Assembly: GCF_013407765.1 (NCBI RefSeq)
Contig: NZ_JACBZD010000002.1
Span: 10,001 to 74,000 of the forward strand
DNA length: 64,000 bases
Direction of reading: 5' to 3'
DNA from: Allostreptomyces psammosilenae
Lineage (GTDB): Bacteria; Actinomycetota; Actinomycetes; Streptomycetales; Streptomycetaceae
Shown here: piece after piece, positions 43,706 through 51,844 of the stretch
Position numbering within the stretch: position 1 is the first letter of the stretch
Layout: every line of letters starts with the position of its first letter
Translations under genes and position numbers: made by a program
The notes under the pieces: model-generated
The model's database searches: none
The model's input: the letters and a program-made list of their open reading frames with translations, nothing else
What the model was told of the DNA's origin: nothing

Positions 43706-45946
43706 ATGACGGCAACCGAACGGGAACGGGGACGGCGGCGGACACCGCGAGGCCGCCGGCCGGACGCAGTGGGCGGGTCCGACGCGGTGGGCGGGCCGGA
43801 AGCGGTGGGCCGGCCCGGCGCGCCCGCCGGCCCCCGGCCGGCCGAACCGGGCGGCGGCGCGCTGGACCGGGAGCGCGCCTACCACGAGGCCTGCCGGGCG
43901 GCCCTGGCCGCGATGGTGCGGGACGCCGGCGACCAGGTCGTCTCCGGGGAGAACGCCTCCGCCGACGGCGCCAGCGCCGAGGCGCTCGGCAGACGCCTGC
44001 GCGGCCGGGCCCGGGACCTGCGCGAGGAACCCGACCGGCCGCTGTTCTTCGGCCGGCTGGACTTCGACGACTCCCCCGACGGCGGCGACCACCGCGGCCA
44101 GAGCTACCACATCGGACGCCGCCGGATCTCCCCCCACCCGGCGGCGCCACCCATGGTGATCGACTGGCGCGCCCCGGTCTCCCGCACCTTCTACCAGGCC
44201 AGCGCCCGCGACCCGCGCGGCGTGGCGGTGCGCCGCCGCTTCGGCTGGGCCCCGGGCAGCCACGGCGCCGCCGAGGACCTCACCGGCCTGGAGGACGAAC
44301 GCCTCACCGCACGCGCCGGCGCCGGCGTCCACGGCGGCGTCGACGACCGCGCGGACGGCCCCGCCGGCGGCAGCCGCATCGTGGCCGGCGAGATCGAGCG
44401 CCCACGGGTCGGGCCGATGCGCGACATCGTCGCCACCATCCAGCCCGAGCAGGACGACCTGGTGCGCGGCGGCCTCGCCGACTCCGTCTGCGTGCAGGGA
44501 GCCCCCGGCACCGGGAAGACCGCCGTCGGCCTGCACCGCGCCGCCTACCTGCTGTACACCTACCCCCAGCGGATCCAGCGCGGCGGCCTGCTCGTCCTCG
44601 GCCCCAACCGGGCCTTCCTGCGCTACATCGCCGAGGTGCTGCCGGCCCTCGGCGAGATCGACGTCAGGCAGTGCACCATCGAGGACGAGATCGCCCGCCA
44701 CCCCGTGCGGGCCACCGACGGCGACGCCGCCGCGGCCGTCAAGCACGACGTGCGGATGGCCGCCGTGCTCGCCCGCGCCCTGTACGGCCGGGTGCGGCGC
44801 CCCGCCGAACTGCTCACCGAGCCGCTCGCCGTCCCCGACGGCTCCTACCGCTGGCGCGTCCCGGTGGAGGAACTCGACCGCGTGGTGGCCGAGGTGCGCG
44901 CGCAGGCACCCCCCTACGCGGTCGGCCGCGAACACGTCCGCTCCCGCACCGTCGCGCTGATCCAACGCCAGGCGGAACGGCGGGCCGGCCCGCCCGGCAA
45001 CGAGTGGCTGCGCCGGATTGGCCGGGCGAAGGCCGTCACCGCCTACCTGGACGCCGTCTGGCCGGCCACGCGCCCGGAGGAGGTGGTGGCCGCGCTGCTC
45101 GGCGACCCCGCCGCCCTCGCCGAGGCCGCCGACGGCCTGCTCACCGCCGGGGAACAGGCGGCGATCAGCTGGCCGAAGCCGCCGCGCACCTTCCGCACCG
45201 CCCGGTGGTCGGCGGCCGACATGGTCCTGCTCGACGAGGTCGCCGGCCTGATCGAGCGGCCCGCCGGCTACGGCCACGTCGTCGTGGACGAGGCCCAGGA
45301 CCTCTCGCCCATGCAGTGCCGGGCGATCGCCCGCCGGGTCGACTTCGGCTCGATCACCGTGCTCGGCGACCTCGCCCAGGGCACCACCCCCTGGGCCGCC
45401 GACAACTGGCCCGAACAGCTGGCCCACCTCGGCAAGCCCGACGCCGCCGTCGTCCCGCTGACCACCGGCTTCCGCGTCCCCGCGGCCGTCGTCGCGCTCG
45501 CCAACCGGCTGCTCGACGCGCTGCCGGTGGACGTCCCGCCCGCGCGTTCGCTGCGCCGCGACGGCGAGCTGCGGATCGAGCGGGTGGAGCGGGGAGACGA
45601 CCTGGCCGCGGCCACCGTCGCCGCCGTGCGGGAGGCGCTGGCGCGGGAGGGCTCGGTCGGCGTCATCGCCACCGAGCCGGACGCGGCCCGGGCGGGCGCG
45701 GCGCTGCGGGCGGCCGGCATCCCGGCCGCCGGCGTCGAGGAGATCGGCACCGCGGCCCGGGTCACCGTGCTGCCGGCGACGGCCGCGGACGGGCTGGAGT
45801 TCGACCACGTCGTGGTGGTGGAGCCCGCCGCCATCGAGGCGGCCGAGCCGCGCGGCCGGCACCGGCTGTACGTGGTGCTCACCCGCGCGGTCTCCCGCCT
45901 CCACCTCCTGCACCACCGGCCGCTGCCCGCCCCCCTCGCCGACTGA
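43706..45946 (+). CDS. helR: RNA polymerase-associated helicase-like ATPase HelR
   Basis: 746 aa from ATG 43706 (AGAAGG upstream); GTG 43688 would add six residues. After a Pro/Gly-rich tail comes the HelD/HelR layout: N-terminal helical arm (about 50-110), IDWRAPVSRTFYQ (152-164), Walker A GAPGTGKT (265-272), Walker B VVVDEAQDLSP (near 528), and a UvrD-like C-terminal domain ending VLTRAVSRLHLLHHRPLP. HelR proteins pull stalled RNA polymerase off DNA and protect it from rifamycins. Its place in a resistance-gene neighbourhood supports this. A housekeeping HelD is the alternative. Confidence 0.88.
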   Translation: MTATERERGRRRTPRGRRPDAVGGSDAVGGPEAVGRPGAPAGPRPAEPGGGALDRERAYHEACRAALAAMVRDAGDQVVSGENASADGASAEALGRRLRGRARDLREEPDRPLFFGRLDFDDSPDGGDHRGQSYHIGRRRISPHPAAPPMVIDWRAPVSRTFYQASARDPRGVAVRRRFGWAPGSHGAAEDLTGLEDERLTARAGAGVHGGVDDRADGPAGGSRIVAGEIERPRVGPMRDIVATIQPEQDDLVRGGLADSVCVQGAPGTGKTAVGLHRAAYLLYTYPQRIQRGGLLVLGPNRAFLRYIAEVLPALGEIDVRQCTIEDEIARHPVRATDGDAAAAVKHDVRMAAVLARALYGRVRRPAELLTEPLAVPDGSYRWRVPVEELDRVVAEVRAQAPPYAVGREHVRSRTVALIQRQAERRAGPPGNEWLRRIGRAKAVTAYLDAVWPATRPEEVVAALLGDPAALAEAADGLLTAGEQAAISWPKPPRTFRTARWSAADMVLLDEVAGLIERPAGYGHVVVDEAQDLSPMQCRAIARRVDFGSITVLGDLAQGTTPWAADNWPEQLAHLGKPDAAVVPLTTGFRVPAAVVALANRLLDALPVDVPPARSLRRDGELRIERVERGDDLAAATVAAVREALAREGSVGVIATEPDAARAGAALRAAGIPAAGVEEIGTAARVTVLPATAADGLEFDHVVVVEPAAIEAAEPRGRHRLYVVLTRAVSRLHLLHHRPLPAPLAD

Positions 45947-46023
45947 GTGCGGCCCGGCGCTGCCCGGCGCGGCCCGGCGCTGCCCGGCGCCCACGCCGGT
46001 CACCGGGCGGCGCCGGCCGGCGG

Positions 46024-46932
46024 TCACCGGCGCAGCCGGGCCACCTCGCCGACCTCCAGGGCGACGTACACGGCGCCGTCCGGCCCGACGGTGAGGCCGT
46101 GCGGTTCCGGCGCCGGGGCGGCCGGGGGCGGCAGCTCGTACTCCTCGAACCGACCGCCGGGCGTGACGTGTCCGATCCGGCCGGTGCCCCAGGCGGTGAA
46201 CCAGCAGCCGCCGCCCTCCTCGTCGGCGACGATCGCGTGGGGGCGGCACGCGCGGTCCGGCAGCGGGAACTCCGTCACCCGGCCGTCCGCGGTGACGCGT
46301 CCGATCTGGCCCGCGCCGATCTCCACGAACCACAGCGCGCCGTCCACGCCGCGGGTGATGCCGACCGGCGCGGCCCCGGCCGTGGGCAGCGGGTGGACCG
46401 TGACCGCGCCGTCGAGGGCGATCCGGCCGACCGCGTCGGCCTGGTTGAGGGTGAACCACAGCGCCCCGTCGGGGCCGGCGGTGATGGCGGAGGGGAAGCC
46501 GCCGGTGACCGGCAGCGGGAACTCCGTCAGTCGGCCGTCGGTGGTGATCCGGCCGATCCGGTCCGCGCGGGTCTGGGTGAACCACAGCGCGCCGTCGGCG
46601 CCGGTAGTGATCCCGAACGGCCCGCCGTCCGGGGTGGGTGTGGGGAAGGACGCCGCCGTGCCGTCGGTGGTGATCCGCCCGATCCGGTGGTCCTGGGTTC
46701 GGGTGAACCACAGGGCGCCGTCCGGACCGGTGGTGATGACCGTGGGGCCGCAGGAGGCGGAGTCCAGCCGGTGGCGGTCGACGCGGCCGTCCGGCGTCAT
46801 CCGCGCGATCTCCCCGGCGTGCACCAGCGTCAGCCAGAGCGCGCCGTCCGGGCCGGTGGTGATCGAGTACGGCCCGGCCGACGCCTCGGCGACGGGCACG
46901 CGGGTCAGGGACTGGGCGGTGCGAGGGGGCAC
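46024..46932 (-). CDS. vgb: Virginiamycin B lyase (streptogramin B lyase)
   Basis: 302 aa from GTG 46932, with GGGAG four bases upstream; this gives the family length of about 299. The protein is a seven-bladed propeller of GPDGALWFT-type repeats. The catalytic set of Staphylococcus Vgb is preserved: His232 in CRPHAIV (Vgb His230), His278 in EPHGLT (His270) and Glu293 in VALEVGE (Glu284). It should linearise group B streptogramins by cutting the ester bond without water. It lies 100 nt after the ABC-F gene on the same strand, so the two probably share a transcript. Other propeller proteins lack this triad. Confidence 0.9.
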   Translation of the reverse strand: MPPRTAQSLTRVPVAEASAGPYSITTGPDGALWLTLVHAGEIARMTPDGRVDRHRLDSASCGPTVITTGPDGALWFTRTQDHRIGRITTDGTAASFPTPTPDGGPFGITTGADGALWFTQTRADRIGRITTDGRLTEFPLPVTGGFPSAITAGPDGALWFTLNQADAVGRIALDGAVTVHPLPTAGAAPVGITRGVDGALWFVEIGAGQIGRVTADGRVTEFPLPDRACRPHAIVADEEGGGCWFTAWGTGRIGHVTPGGRFEEYELPPPAAPAPEPHGLTVGPDGAVYVALEVGEVARLRR

Positions 46933-47032
46933 GGGACTCCCGGTGTGAGGTGTGAGGGTTCTCGGACGAGGTGTCGGACGTGGGACGGCGGGGGCGGGCG
47001 GTGCAGGGCTGGCCGGCTGGGCGCCGGGCCGT

Positions 47033-48712
47033 TCACGCCTCCGCGCCGCGCAGCGCCGGTGCGGCGGCCCCGCGCGGTGCGGGCGTGCCGCTCGGCACGG
47101 GGCCGCGGGAGGCGCCCCGGGCCGGAACCGCGAGGTGGGCGCCACGCCAGCGCTGCCGCAGCCGGCGGTCGTGGCTGACCACGACCAGCGCGCCGTCGTA
47201 CTCCGCCAGGGCGGCCTCCAGCTCCTCCACCAGGGCGGGGGAGAGGTGGTTGGTCGGCTCGTCCAGCAGCAGGACGTCGGCCGGTTCGCTGACCAGCCGG
47301 GCCAGGGCGAGGCGCTGCCGCTGACCGGTGGAGAGCCGGCCGACCGGCACGTCCAGCCGGTCGGGGGCGAACAGCCCCAGGGAGAGCAGCCGGGCGGCGT
47401 GTTCGGCCGGGTCGCCCGCCCGTCCGCGGGCGAACGCCTCCAGCAGGGTGGCCTCCGGCCGCTCCGGGCGGGGCTCCTGGGGGAGGTAGCCGATCCGCCC
47501 GCCGCGCACCACCCGCCCGCCGTCCGGGGCCAGTTCCCCGGCCAGGACCCGCAGCAGGGTGCTCTTGCCGGCGCCGTTCGGCCCGGTCACCAGCAGCCGC
47601 TCACCCGCCGCGACGCTGAGGTCGAGCGGTGCCAGCCGGCCGTCGACCCGGACGCCCTCGGCGCGCAGCACGGCGCCCGACGGCCGCCCGGCGCGCAGTG
47701 AGGCGGTGAACCGCAGCGGTTCGGGCGGGGGCGGCACCGGCTCGGCCAGCAGGCGGCGCAGCCGTTCCTCGGCGGCCCGGACCCGGCTGGCCACGGACTG
47801 CTGGACGCGTCCGCCCGCCCGGTCGTAGGCCATCTTGTTGCCGTCCCGCATCGCCCGGCCGGGGGCCACCCGGCGCGCGGTGGTCGCGGCCGCCTCGCGG
47901 AGCCGGTCGGTCTCGGCCCGCCAGTCGGCGTGCGCCTGGGCCTGGCGCTGCCGCGCGGCGGCGCGCTCGGCGAGGTAGCCGGCGTAGCCGTTGCCGTACC
48001 GGACGACGTGGTGGCGGTCGCCGTCCACCTCCAGCAGGGTGGTGGCGACGCGTTCCAGGAAGACCCGGTCGTGGGAGACGGCCACGGTCGTGCCGCGCCG
48101 GGTGCGCAGGTGCTCCTCCAGCCAGGTCAGGGCGTCGTCGTCGAGGTGGTTGGTCGGCTCGTCCAGCAGCAGGACCTCCGGGGCGGCGGCGAGCACGGAG
48201 GCCAGCCGCAGCCGCACGAGTTCCCCGCCGGAGAGCCCGCCGACCGGGCGGTCCCGGCGCAGCCCGGTGAGTCCGAGGCCGTGCAGGGCGCGTTCCAGCC
48301 GGGCGTCGGCGTCGTAGCCGCCGCGCAGCTCGAAGACGGTGAGCAGGTCGCCGTACTCGGCGAGGCCGGAGGCGTCGCCGTCGGCCATCGCGGCCTCCAG
48401 CCGGCGCAACCGCTCCGCGAGGGACCGCAGCTCGCCGAGGGAGCGGTCGATGACCTGCTGGACGGTCAGGTGACCCGGCAGCGTCTCGTCCTGGGCCAGG
48501 TAGCCGATGCCGCCGTCGGCGGAGCGGATCACCTCGCCCTGGTCGGGCCGTTCGCGGCCGGCGAGCAGGCGCAGCAGGGTGGTCTTGCCGGAGCCGTTCT
48601 CCCCGACGATCCCGGTGCGCTCGCCGGCGGTGAGGGAGCAGGTGACCGCGTCAAGGACGGGTCGGCCGTCGTAGGTCTTGGTGACGGCGAGGGCGGTGAG
48701 CTGTGTGGGCAC
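47033..48712 (-). CDS. ABC-F ATPase, probable ribosome-protection protein
   Basis: 559 aa from GTG 48712 with CGGAG at good spacing; ATG 48730 is an alternative. It has two ABC domains and no membrane segments: Walker A GENGSGKTT (37-45) and GPNGAGKST (377-385), signatures LSGGE (160-164) and LSTGQ, and EPTNHL twice. A basic, Arg/Ala-rich inter-domain linker (about 240-325) would reach toward the peptidyl-transferase centre as in antibiotic-resistance ABC-Fs. Neighbouring vgb and the leader-type control region favour streptogramin, lincosamide or pleuromutilin protection. A housekeeping EttA-like role is less likely. Confidence 0.88.
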   Translation of the reverse strand: MPTQLTALAVTKTYDGRPVLDAVTCSLTAGERTGIVGENGSGKTTLLRLLAGRERPDQGEVIRSADGGIGYLAQDETLPGHLTVQQVIDRSLGELRSLAERLRRLEAAMADGDASGLAEYGDLLTVFELRGGYDADARLERALHGLGLTGLRRDRPVGGLSGGELVRLRLASVLAAAPEVLLLDEPTNHLDDDALTWLEEHLRTRRGTTVAVSHDRVFLERVATTLLEVDGDRHHVVRYGNGYAGYLAERAAARQRQAQAHADWRAETDRLREAAATTARRVAPGRAMRDGNKMAYDRAGGRVQQSVASRVRAAEERLRRLLAEPVPPPPEPLRFTASLRAGRPSGAVLRAEGVRVDGRLAPLDLSVAAGERLLVTGPNGAGKSTLLRVLAGELAPDGGRVVRGGRIGYLPQEPRPERPEATLLEAFARGRAGDPAEHAARLLSLGLFAPDRLDVPVGRLSTGQRQRLALARLVSEPADVLLLDEPTNHLSPALVEELEAALAEYDGALVVVSHDRRLRQRWRGAHLAVPARGASRGPVPSGTPAPRGAAAPALRGAEA

Positions 48713-48788
48713 GCGGACACTCCGAAGCATTCGAGGGCGGTGCGGCCGTGTGGGACCGCGGGACCGGGTGAACGCTTCGGAAGAGCAT
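48651..48788 (-). CDS. Upstream ORF 2 of the ABC-F leader (45 aa), overlapping the ABC-F start
   Basis: ATG 48788 is preceded by AAGGAG with a perfect 6-nt spacing, better than the ABC-F site itself. The peptide begins MLFRSVHPVP and ends inside the ABC-F gene, out of frame. Codons 3-7 form the upstream arm of the hairpin that covers the ABC-F ribosome binding site. It probably acts as a sensing leader; the product itself need not be stable. Confidence 0.6.
   Translation of the reverse strand: MLFRSVHPVPRSHTAAPPSNASECPRAHTAHRPRRHQDLRRPTRP
48720..48782 (-). promoter_or_regulatory. Hairpin sequestering the ABC-F ribosome binding site
   Basis: On the transcript, TCCGAAGCGTTC (48781-48770) pairs with GAATGCTTCGGA (48732-48721), 12 bp with one G-U, across 37 nt. 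The GGAG of the ABC-F start (48723-48720) is held at the end of this stem. A ribosome stalled at the start of upstream ORF 2 would cover the first arm and free the site, as in erm-type attenuation. Confidence 0.72.
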
Positions 48789-48798
48789 CGGCGGCTCC

Positions 48799-48819
48799 TT
48801 AGTGCGACAGCAGTTGCAT
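48799..48819 (-). CDS. Upstream ORF 1 of the ABC-F leader (6 aa)
   Basis: ATG CAA CTG CTG TCG CAC TAA encodes MQLLSH and ends right at the AAGGAG that serves upstream ORF 2, so the two are coupled. Tiny leaders like this precede inducible ribosome-protection genes. It could be a chance ORF; there is no clear ribosome binding site before it. Confidence 0.4.
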   Translation of the reverse strand: MQLLSH

Positions 48820-48846
48820 TAGTCATGCTGCCATGGCCGCCCCGGC

Positions 48847-48918
48847 GGCGCAAGCCGTTTCGGGGTGTGCGCGCCGTTTCGTGGGCGCGAGCCGTTCCGG
48901 GGGCGCAAGCCGTTCCGG
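48847..48918. repeat. 18-bp imperfect tandem array, about four copies
   Basis: GGGCGCAAGCCGTTCCGG at 48901-48918 is preceded by GGGCGCGAGCCGTTCCGG (48883-48900) and two more diverged copies back to 48847. It lies between the ABC-F leader and the metallo-hydrolase gene. Confidence 0.85.
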
Positions 48919-48938
48919 GGGCGGCCAGGCGTGCGCGG

Positions 48939-49709
48939 TCAGTCCAGCTCGACGCGGTCGATCAGCCCGGCGGCGGTGAAGGCGTCCACCAGGGCGTCGC
49001 GGCCCTCGGTGAAGTGGGCCCAGCCCTCGTAGTGGACGGGGACGATCCGGCGCGCCCCGAGGATCGCGGCGGCCTCCGCGGTCTCGGCGCTGTCCAGGGT
49101 GAGCAGCGCGTTGTCCAGCACGCCGGTGCGGACGGCGCCGGCGAACAGCACGGCGGTGTCGACCGGGTCGAAGCGCTCGGCGATCCGCCGGACCCGGTCG
49201 AGGGAGGCGTTGTCGCCGCTGACGTAGACCGTGGGCAGGCCGTCTCCGGTGAGCACGAAGCCGACGACGTCGCCGGTGGTCGGCTCGCAGCCCTCGGGGC
49301 CGTGCAGGGCGGGCACGCCGGTCACGGTCACGGTGCCGCCGCCCGGGCGCTCCAGCTCGACCGCCTCCCAGTCGGCCAGGCCGCGGGCCGTGCCGCCCAG
49401 GCGGCCCGCGCCGCTGGGGGTGGTGAGGGTCAGGGGGACGTCGGCGAGCAGGGCGCGGCCGGAGTGGTCCAGGTTGTCGGCGTGCTCGTCGTGGGAGAGC
49501 AGGACCGCGTCGACGCGGCCGAGGTCGTCGGGGGTGCCGGAGGCGGGGGCCGTCTTGGTGAGGACGCGACCTCCCCCCGCGGGGTACTCGCCGGGGGCGT
49601 CGAACGTCGGGTCGGTCAGGAACCGGAGGCCGCCGTACTGGATGAGGGCGGTCGGGCCTCCGAAGGTCCGGACCAGGACCCGCTCATCTGTCGTGTACAC
49701 ACCAGACAT
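48939..49709 (-). CDS. Metallo-beta-lactamase-fold hydrolase (UlaG-like)
   Basis: 256 aa. SHDEHADNLD (72-81) carries the HxxHxD metal motif of the MBL fold, and later His/Asp positions (PALHGPEG, YVSGDNAS, VPVHYEGW) complete a di-metal site. It begins at ATG 49709. It belongs to the UlaG/L-ascorbate-6-phosphate-lactonase-like branch; the substrate is unknown. The upstream gap carries a striking palindromic operator, so it is probably an inducible gene. No lactamase-specific feature was seen. Confidence 0.85.
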   Translation of the reverse strand: MSGVYTTDERVLVRTFGGPTALIQYGGLRFLTDPTFDAPGEYPAGGGRVLTKTAPASGTPDDLGRVDAVLLSHDEHADNLDHSGRALLADVPLTLTTPSGAGRLGGTARGLADWEAVELERPGGGTVTVTGVPALHGPEGCEPTTGDVVGFVLTGDGLPTVYVSGDNASLDRVRRIAERFDPVDTAVLFAGAVRTGVLDNALLTLDSAETAEAAAILGARRIVPVHYEGWAHFTEGRDALVDAFTAAGLIDRVELD

Positions 49710-49716
49710 GGGAATA

Positions 49717-49794
49717 CCTCACGTTTGCTCAAGGGACTATCCGTGAGATGAGCGTAGGGGCTTCTCACGGATGAGCGCAACTATTAACGTGAGG
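49717..49794. promoter_or_regulatory. Four-half-site palindromic operator upstream of the MBL gene
   Basis: Inner arms ATCCGTGAG (49739-49747) and CTCACGGAT (49764-49772) and outer arms CCTCACGTT (49717-49725) and AACGTGAGG (49786-49794) share exactly the same dyad centre. Equivalently there are two CTCACG-N18-CGTGAG sites. A dimer pair or tetramer binding here would control the MBL gene. Confidence 0.72.
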
Positions 49795-49812
49795 ATCGCT
49801 GGAGGCCCGGCT

Positions 49813-50421
49813 TCAGTCGGCCGTGGACCGGGAGCGCCGGGCGTAGGCGCGGGCCGCGCGGGCCCGGTCGCCGCAGCGCACCGAGCACCAGTGGCGGCGC
49901 CCGGCGCGCAGCAGGAAGCGGTTGCACGGCGCGGAGTCGCAGGCGGCGAGGCGTTCGGCGTCCGGACCGGTGAGCAGATCGGCGGCGTCGGCGGCGAGGA
50001 GCCCGAGGGCGTGGTCGACGATCTGGTCGGTCGGATGCACGGTGCCGCGGTACAGGCCGCGTTCCGGATCCCAGTGCAGCAGCGAGGCCGTGGGGACCCG
50101 GCTGAGCGCCTCGTTGACGGCGGCCAGCGCCTCCGGCGGGGCCGGCAGCGCGCCGGTCCGGGCCACCAGCAGCGCCCTGACCTGGTCGCGCAGCGCCCGC
50201 ATCCGCGCCGCGCAGACCTCCTGCAGCCCGGCGTCCGCCGGGGCCAGGCCGCCCTCCACCAGCCAGCGCGTGGCGGCCTCCGGCGTGCCCAGCAGATCGA
50301 CGGACTGGCCGCCGGGCAGGCGGACGGCGCTGTTGGCGAAGTGCAGCGCGGGGTACTGCTCGGCCCCCGGCGCCGGTGGCAGAACGGTGTCGAACGGCTC
50401 GGCGGACACGGTCTCCTTCAT
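49813..50421 (-). CDS. CGNR zinc-finger (ABATE-domain) regulator
   Basis: 202 aa from ATG 50421 (GTG 50430 possible). The N-terminal ABATE-like domain (LHFANSAVRLPGGQSVDLLGTPEAATRWL) leads to a C-terminal zinc finger with four cysteines in CDSAPCNRFLLRAGRRHWCS, VRCGDRAR. The usual CGNR motif is here CGDR. Such proteins are thought to be stress-responsive DNA-binding regulators. It lies upstream of the MBL gene on the same strand and could be its regulator. Confidence 0.82.
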   Translation of the reverse strand: MKETVSAEPFDTVLPPAPGAEQYPALHFANSAVRLPGGQSVDLLGTPEAATRWLVEGGLAPADAGLQEVCAARMRALRDQVRALLVARTGALPAPPEALAAVNEALSRVPTASLLHWDPERGLYRGTVHPTDQIVDHALGLLAADAADLLTGPDAERLAACDSAPCNRFLLRAGRRHWCSVRCGDRARAARAYARRSRSTAD

Positions 50422-50466
50422 GGCTCTCACGGTACTGCCTGCGACAAACCGTGACGAAGGCCCGCG

Positions 50467-51699
50467 TCAGGGACGCGGGGCGGACGCGCCGGGGCCGTCG
50501 GCGCCGGAACCGCCCGCGCCGGAGCCGTCGGCGAACGGACCGCCCGCGGCGAAGGCCAGCTCGGCGAAGCGCTCGCCGATCCGGCGGTGGGTGGCGGCGT
50601 CCGGGTGGAGCTGGTCGGGCAGCGGCAGCTCGGCGAAGTCCGCCTCGCCGTACAGTTCCAGTCCGTCGAGGTAGTGCAGGTGGGGGTCGTCCGCCGCCCG
50701 CCGCCGCACGAGGCGGGACAGCTCCTCGCGGATCACGCCCAGCGTCAGCTTCCCGGCGGCGCGCTCGGCCGGGTCGCCGGTGGCCCGGAAGCGCAGCTCC
50801 CCGGCGCTGAGCGCGGCGAAGTCGAAGGCGCCGGGGCCCGGGGTGTCCTCGTGGATCGGGCAGAGGATGGGGGAGACCACCAGCAGCGGGGTGTCCGGGT
50901 GCCCCTCCCGGATGGTGTCGAGGAAGCCGTGGACGGCCGGGACGAAGGCACGCAGCCGCATCAGGTCGGCGTTGACCAGGTTGATGCCGATCTTCAGGCT
51001 GATCAGGTCGGCGGGGGTGTCCCGGATGGCGCGGGCGGTGAAGGGGTCGAGCAGGGCGCTGCCGCCCAGACCGAGGTTGACCAGCTCCACGCCGCCGAGG
51101 GAGGCGGCCAGCGCCGGCCACGTCGTGGTGGGGCTGGCGGCGTCGGAGCCGTGGCTGATCGAACTGCCGTGGTGCACCCATACCCTGCGCCCCCGGTCCG
51201 GTACGGGCTCGACGGGGGCGTCGGTGCGCAGGGCGACGAGTTCGGTGGTCTCGTTGTGCGGCAGCCAGATCTCGACGTCCTTCATCCGGTCGGGGAGGCC
51301 GGCGAAGCGCAGGGTGCCGGCCGGTCCCGGCCGGCTGCTCACCGTCCCGGTGCTCATGTCGATGGTCACGGTGTTGCCCCCGGCCACGGTGGCCTGGCCG
51401 CTCAGACGGCCGTCCACCAGCAGGTCGTACACGCCGTCCGGGCGCGGCGGGGCGCCCACGTACACCCGCTTGGTCGGCAGGGTGTCCAGCTCCACGGCGG
51501 TGGCCCGGGTGCGGAAGGCCAGTCGCACCCCGGAGGGCTGCGACTCGGCCATGGCGAGTTGGGCGTCGGCGCACTGCGCGCGGGCCCGGGCGGGCAGCCG
51601 GTGCGGCAGCACGCCGTGCGCGGTGCGCTCCAGTTCGAGGGCGCCGCGCAGGAGGTCCGCGGTGACGGGGGTGGTGATCCAGTGCTGCTCGGTGTGCAT
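50467..51699 (-). CDS. SGNH/GDSL-family hydrolase (esterase)
   Basis: 410 aa. An N-terminal beta-sandwich domain (about 45-160) precedes an SGNH domain (about 170-390) with the nucleophile in HHGSSISHG (Ser179 or Ser180), Gly in NLGLGGS, Asn in KIGIN, and the Asp-His pair in DQLHPD. It is a two-domain carbohydrate-esterase-like layout. No signal peptide is seen, so it acts in the cytoplasm. The last 25 residues are a Gly/Ala/Ser tail. The TetR gene lies 145 nt upstream on the same strand. Confidence 0.87.
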   Translation of the reverse strand: MHTEQHWITTPVTADLLRGALELERTAHGVLPHRLPARARAQCADAQLAMAESQPSGVRLAFRTRATAVELDTLPTKRVYVGAPPRPDGVYDLLVDGRLSGQATVAGGNTVTIDMSTGTVSSRPGPAGTLRFAGLPDRMKDVEIWLPHNETTELVALRTDAPVEPVPDRGRRVWVHHGSSISHGSDAASPTTTWPALAASLGGVELVNLGLGGSALLDPFTARAIRDTPADLISLKIGINLVNADLMRLRAFVPAVHGFLDTIREGHPDTPLLVVSPILCPIHEDTPGPGAFDFAALSAGELRFRATGDPAERAAGKLTLGVIREELSRLVRRRAADDPHLHYLDGLELYGEADFAELPLPDQLHPDAATHRRIGERFAELAFAAGGPFADGSGAGGSGADGPGASAPRP

Positions 51700-51844
51700 C
51701 GTCCAGCCTGTTGGTCGAGGTTCTCGTGGTGTTCCGGCCCTCCGGGCGCCGTCGCGGCGCGCCGTCGCTCCGACGCGCCGGTCGCTCTCTGACGCGCCGT
51801 CGCTCCGACGCCCCGGCGGCTCCGCCGACGCGGGGCGGCCGGCG

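Noticed and set aside
43490-46711. 1073-aa minus-strand open frame opposite helR
   Set aside because: Shadow of helR and of the vgb frame; no motif of its own.
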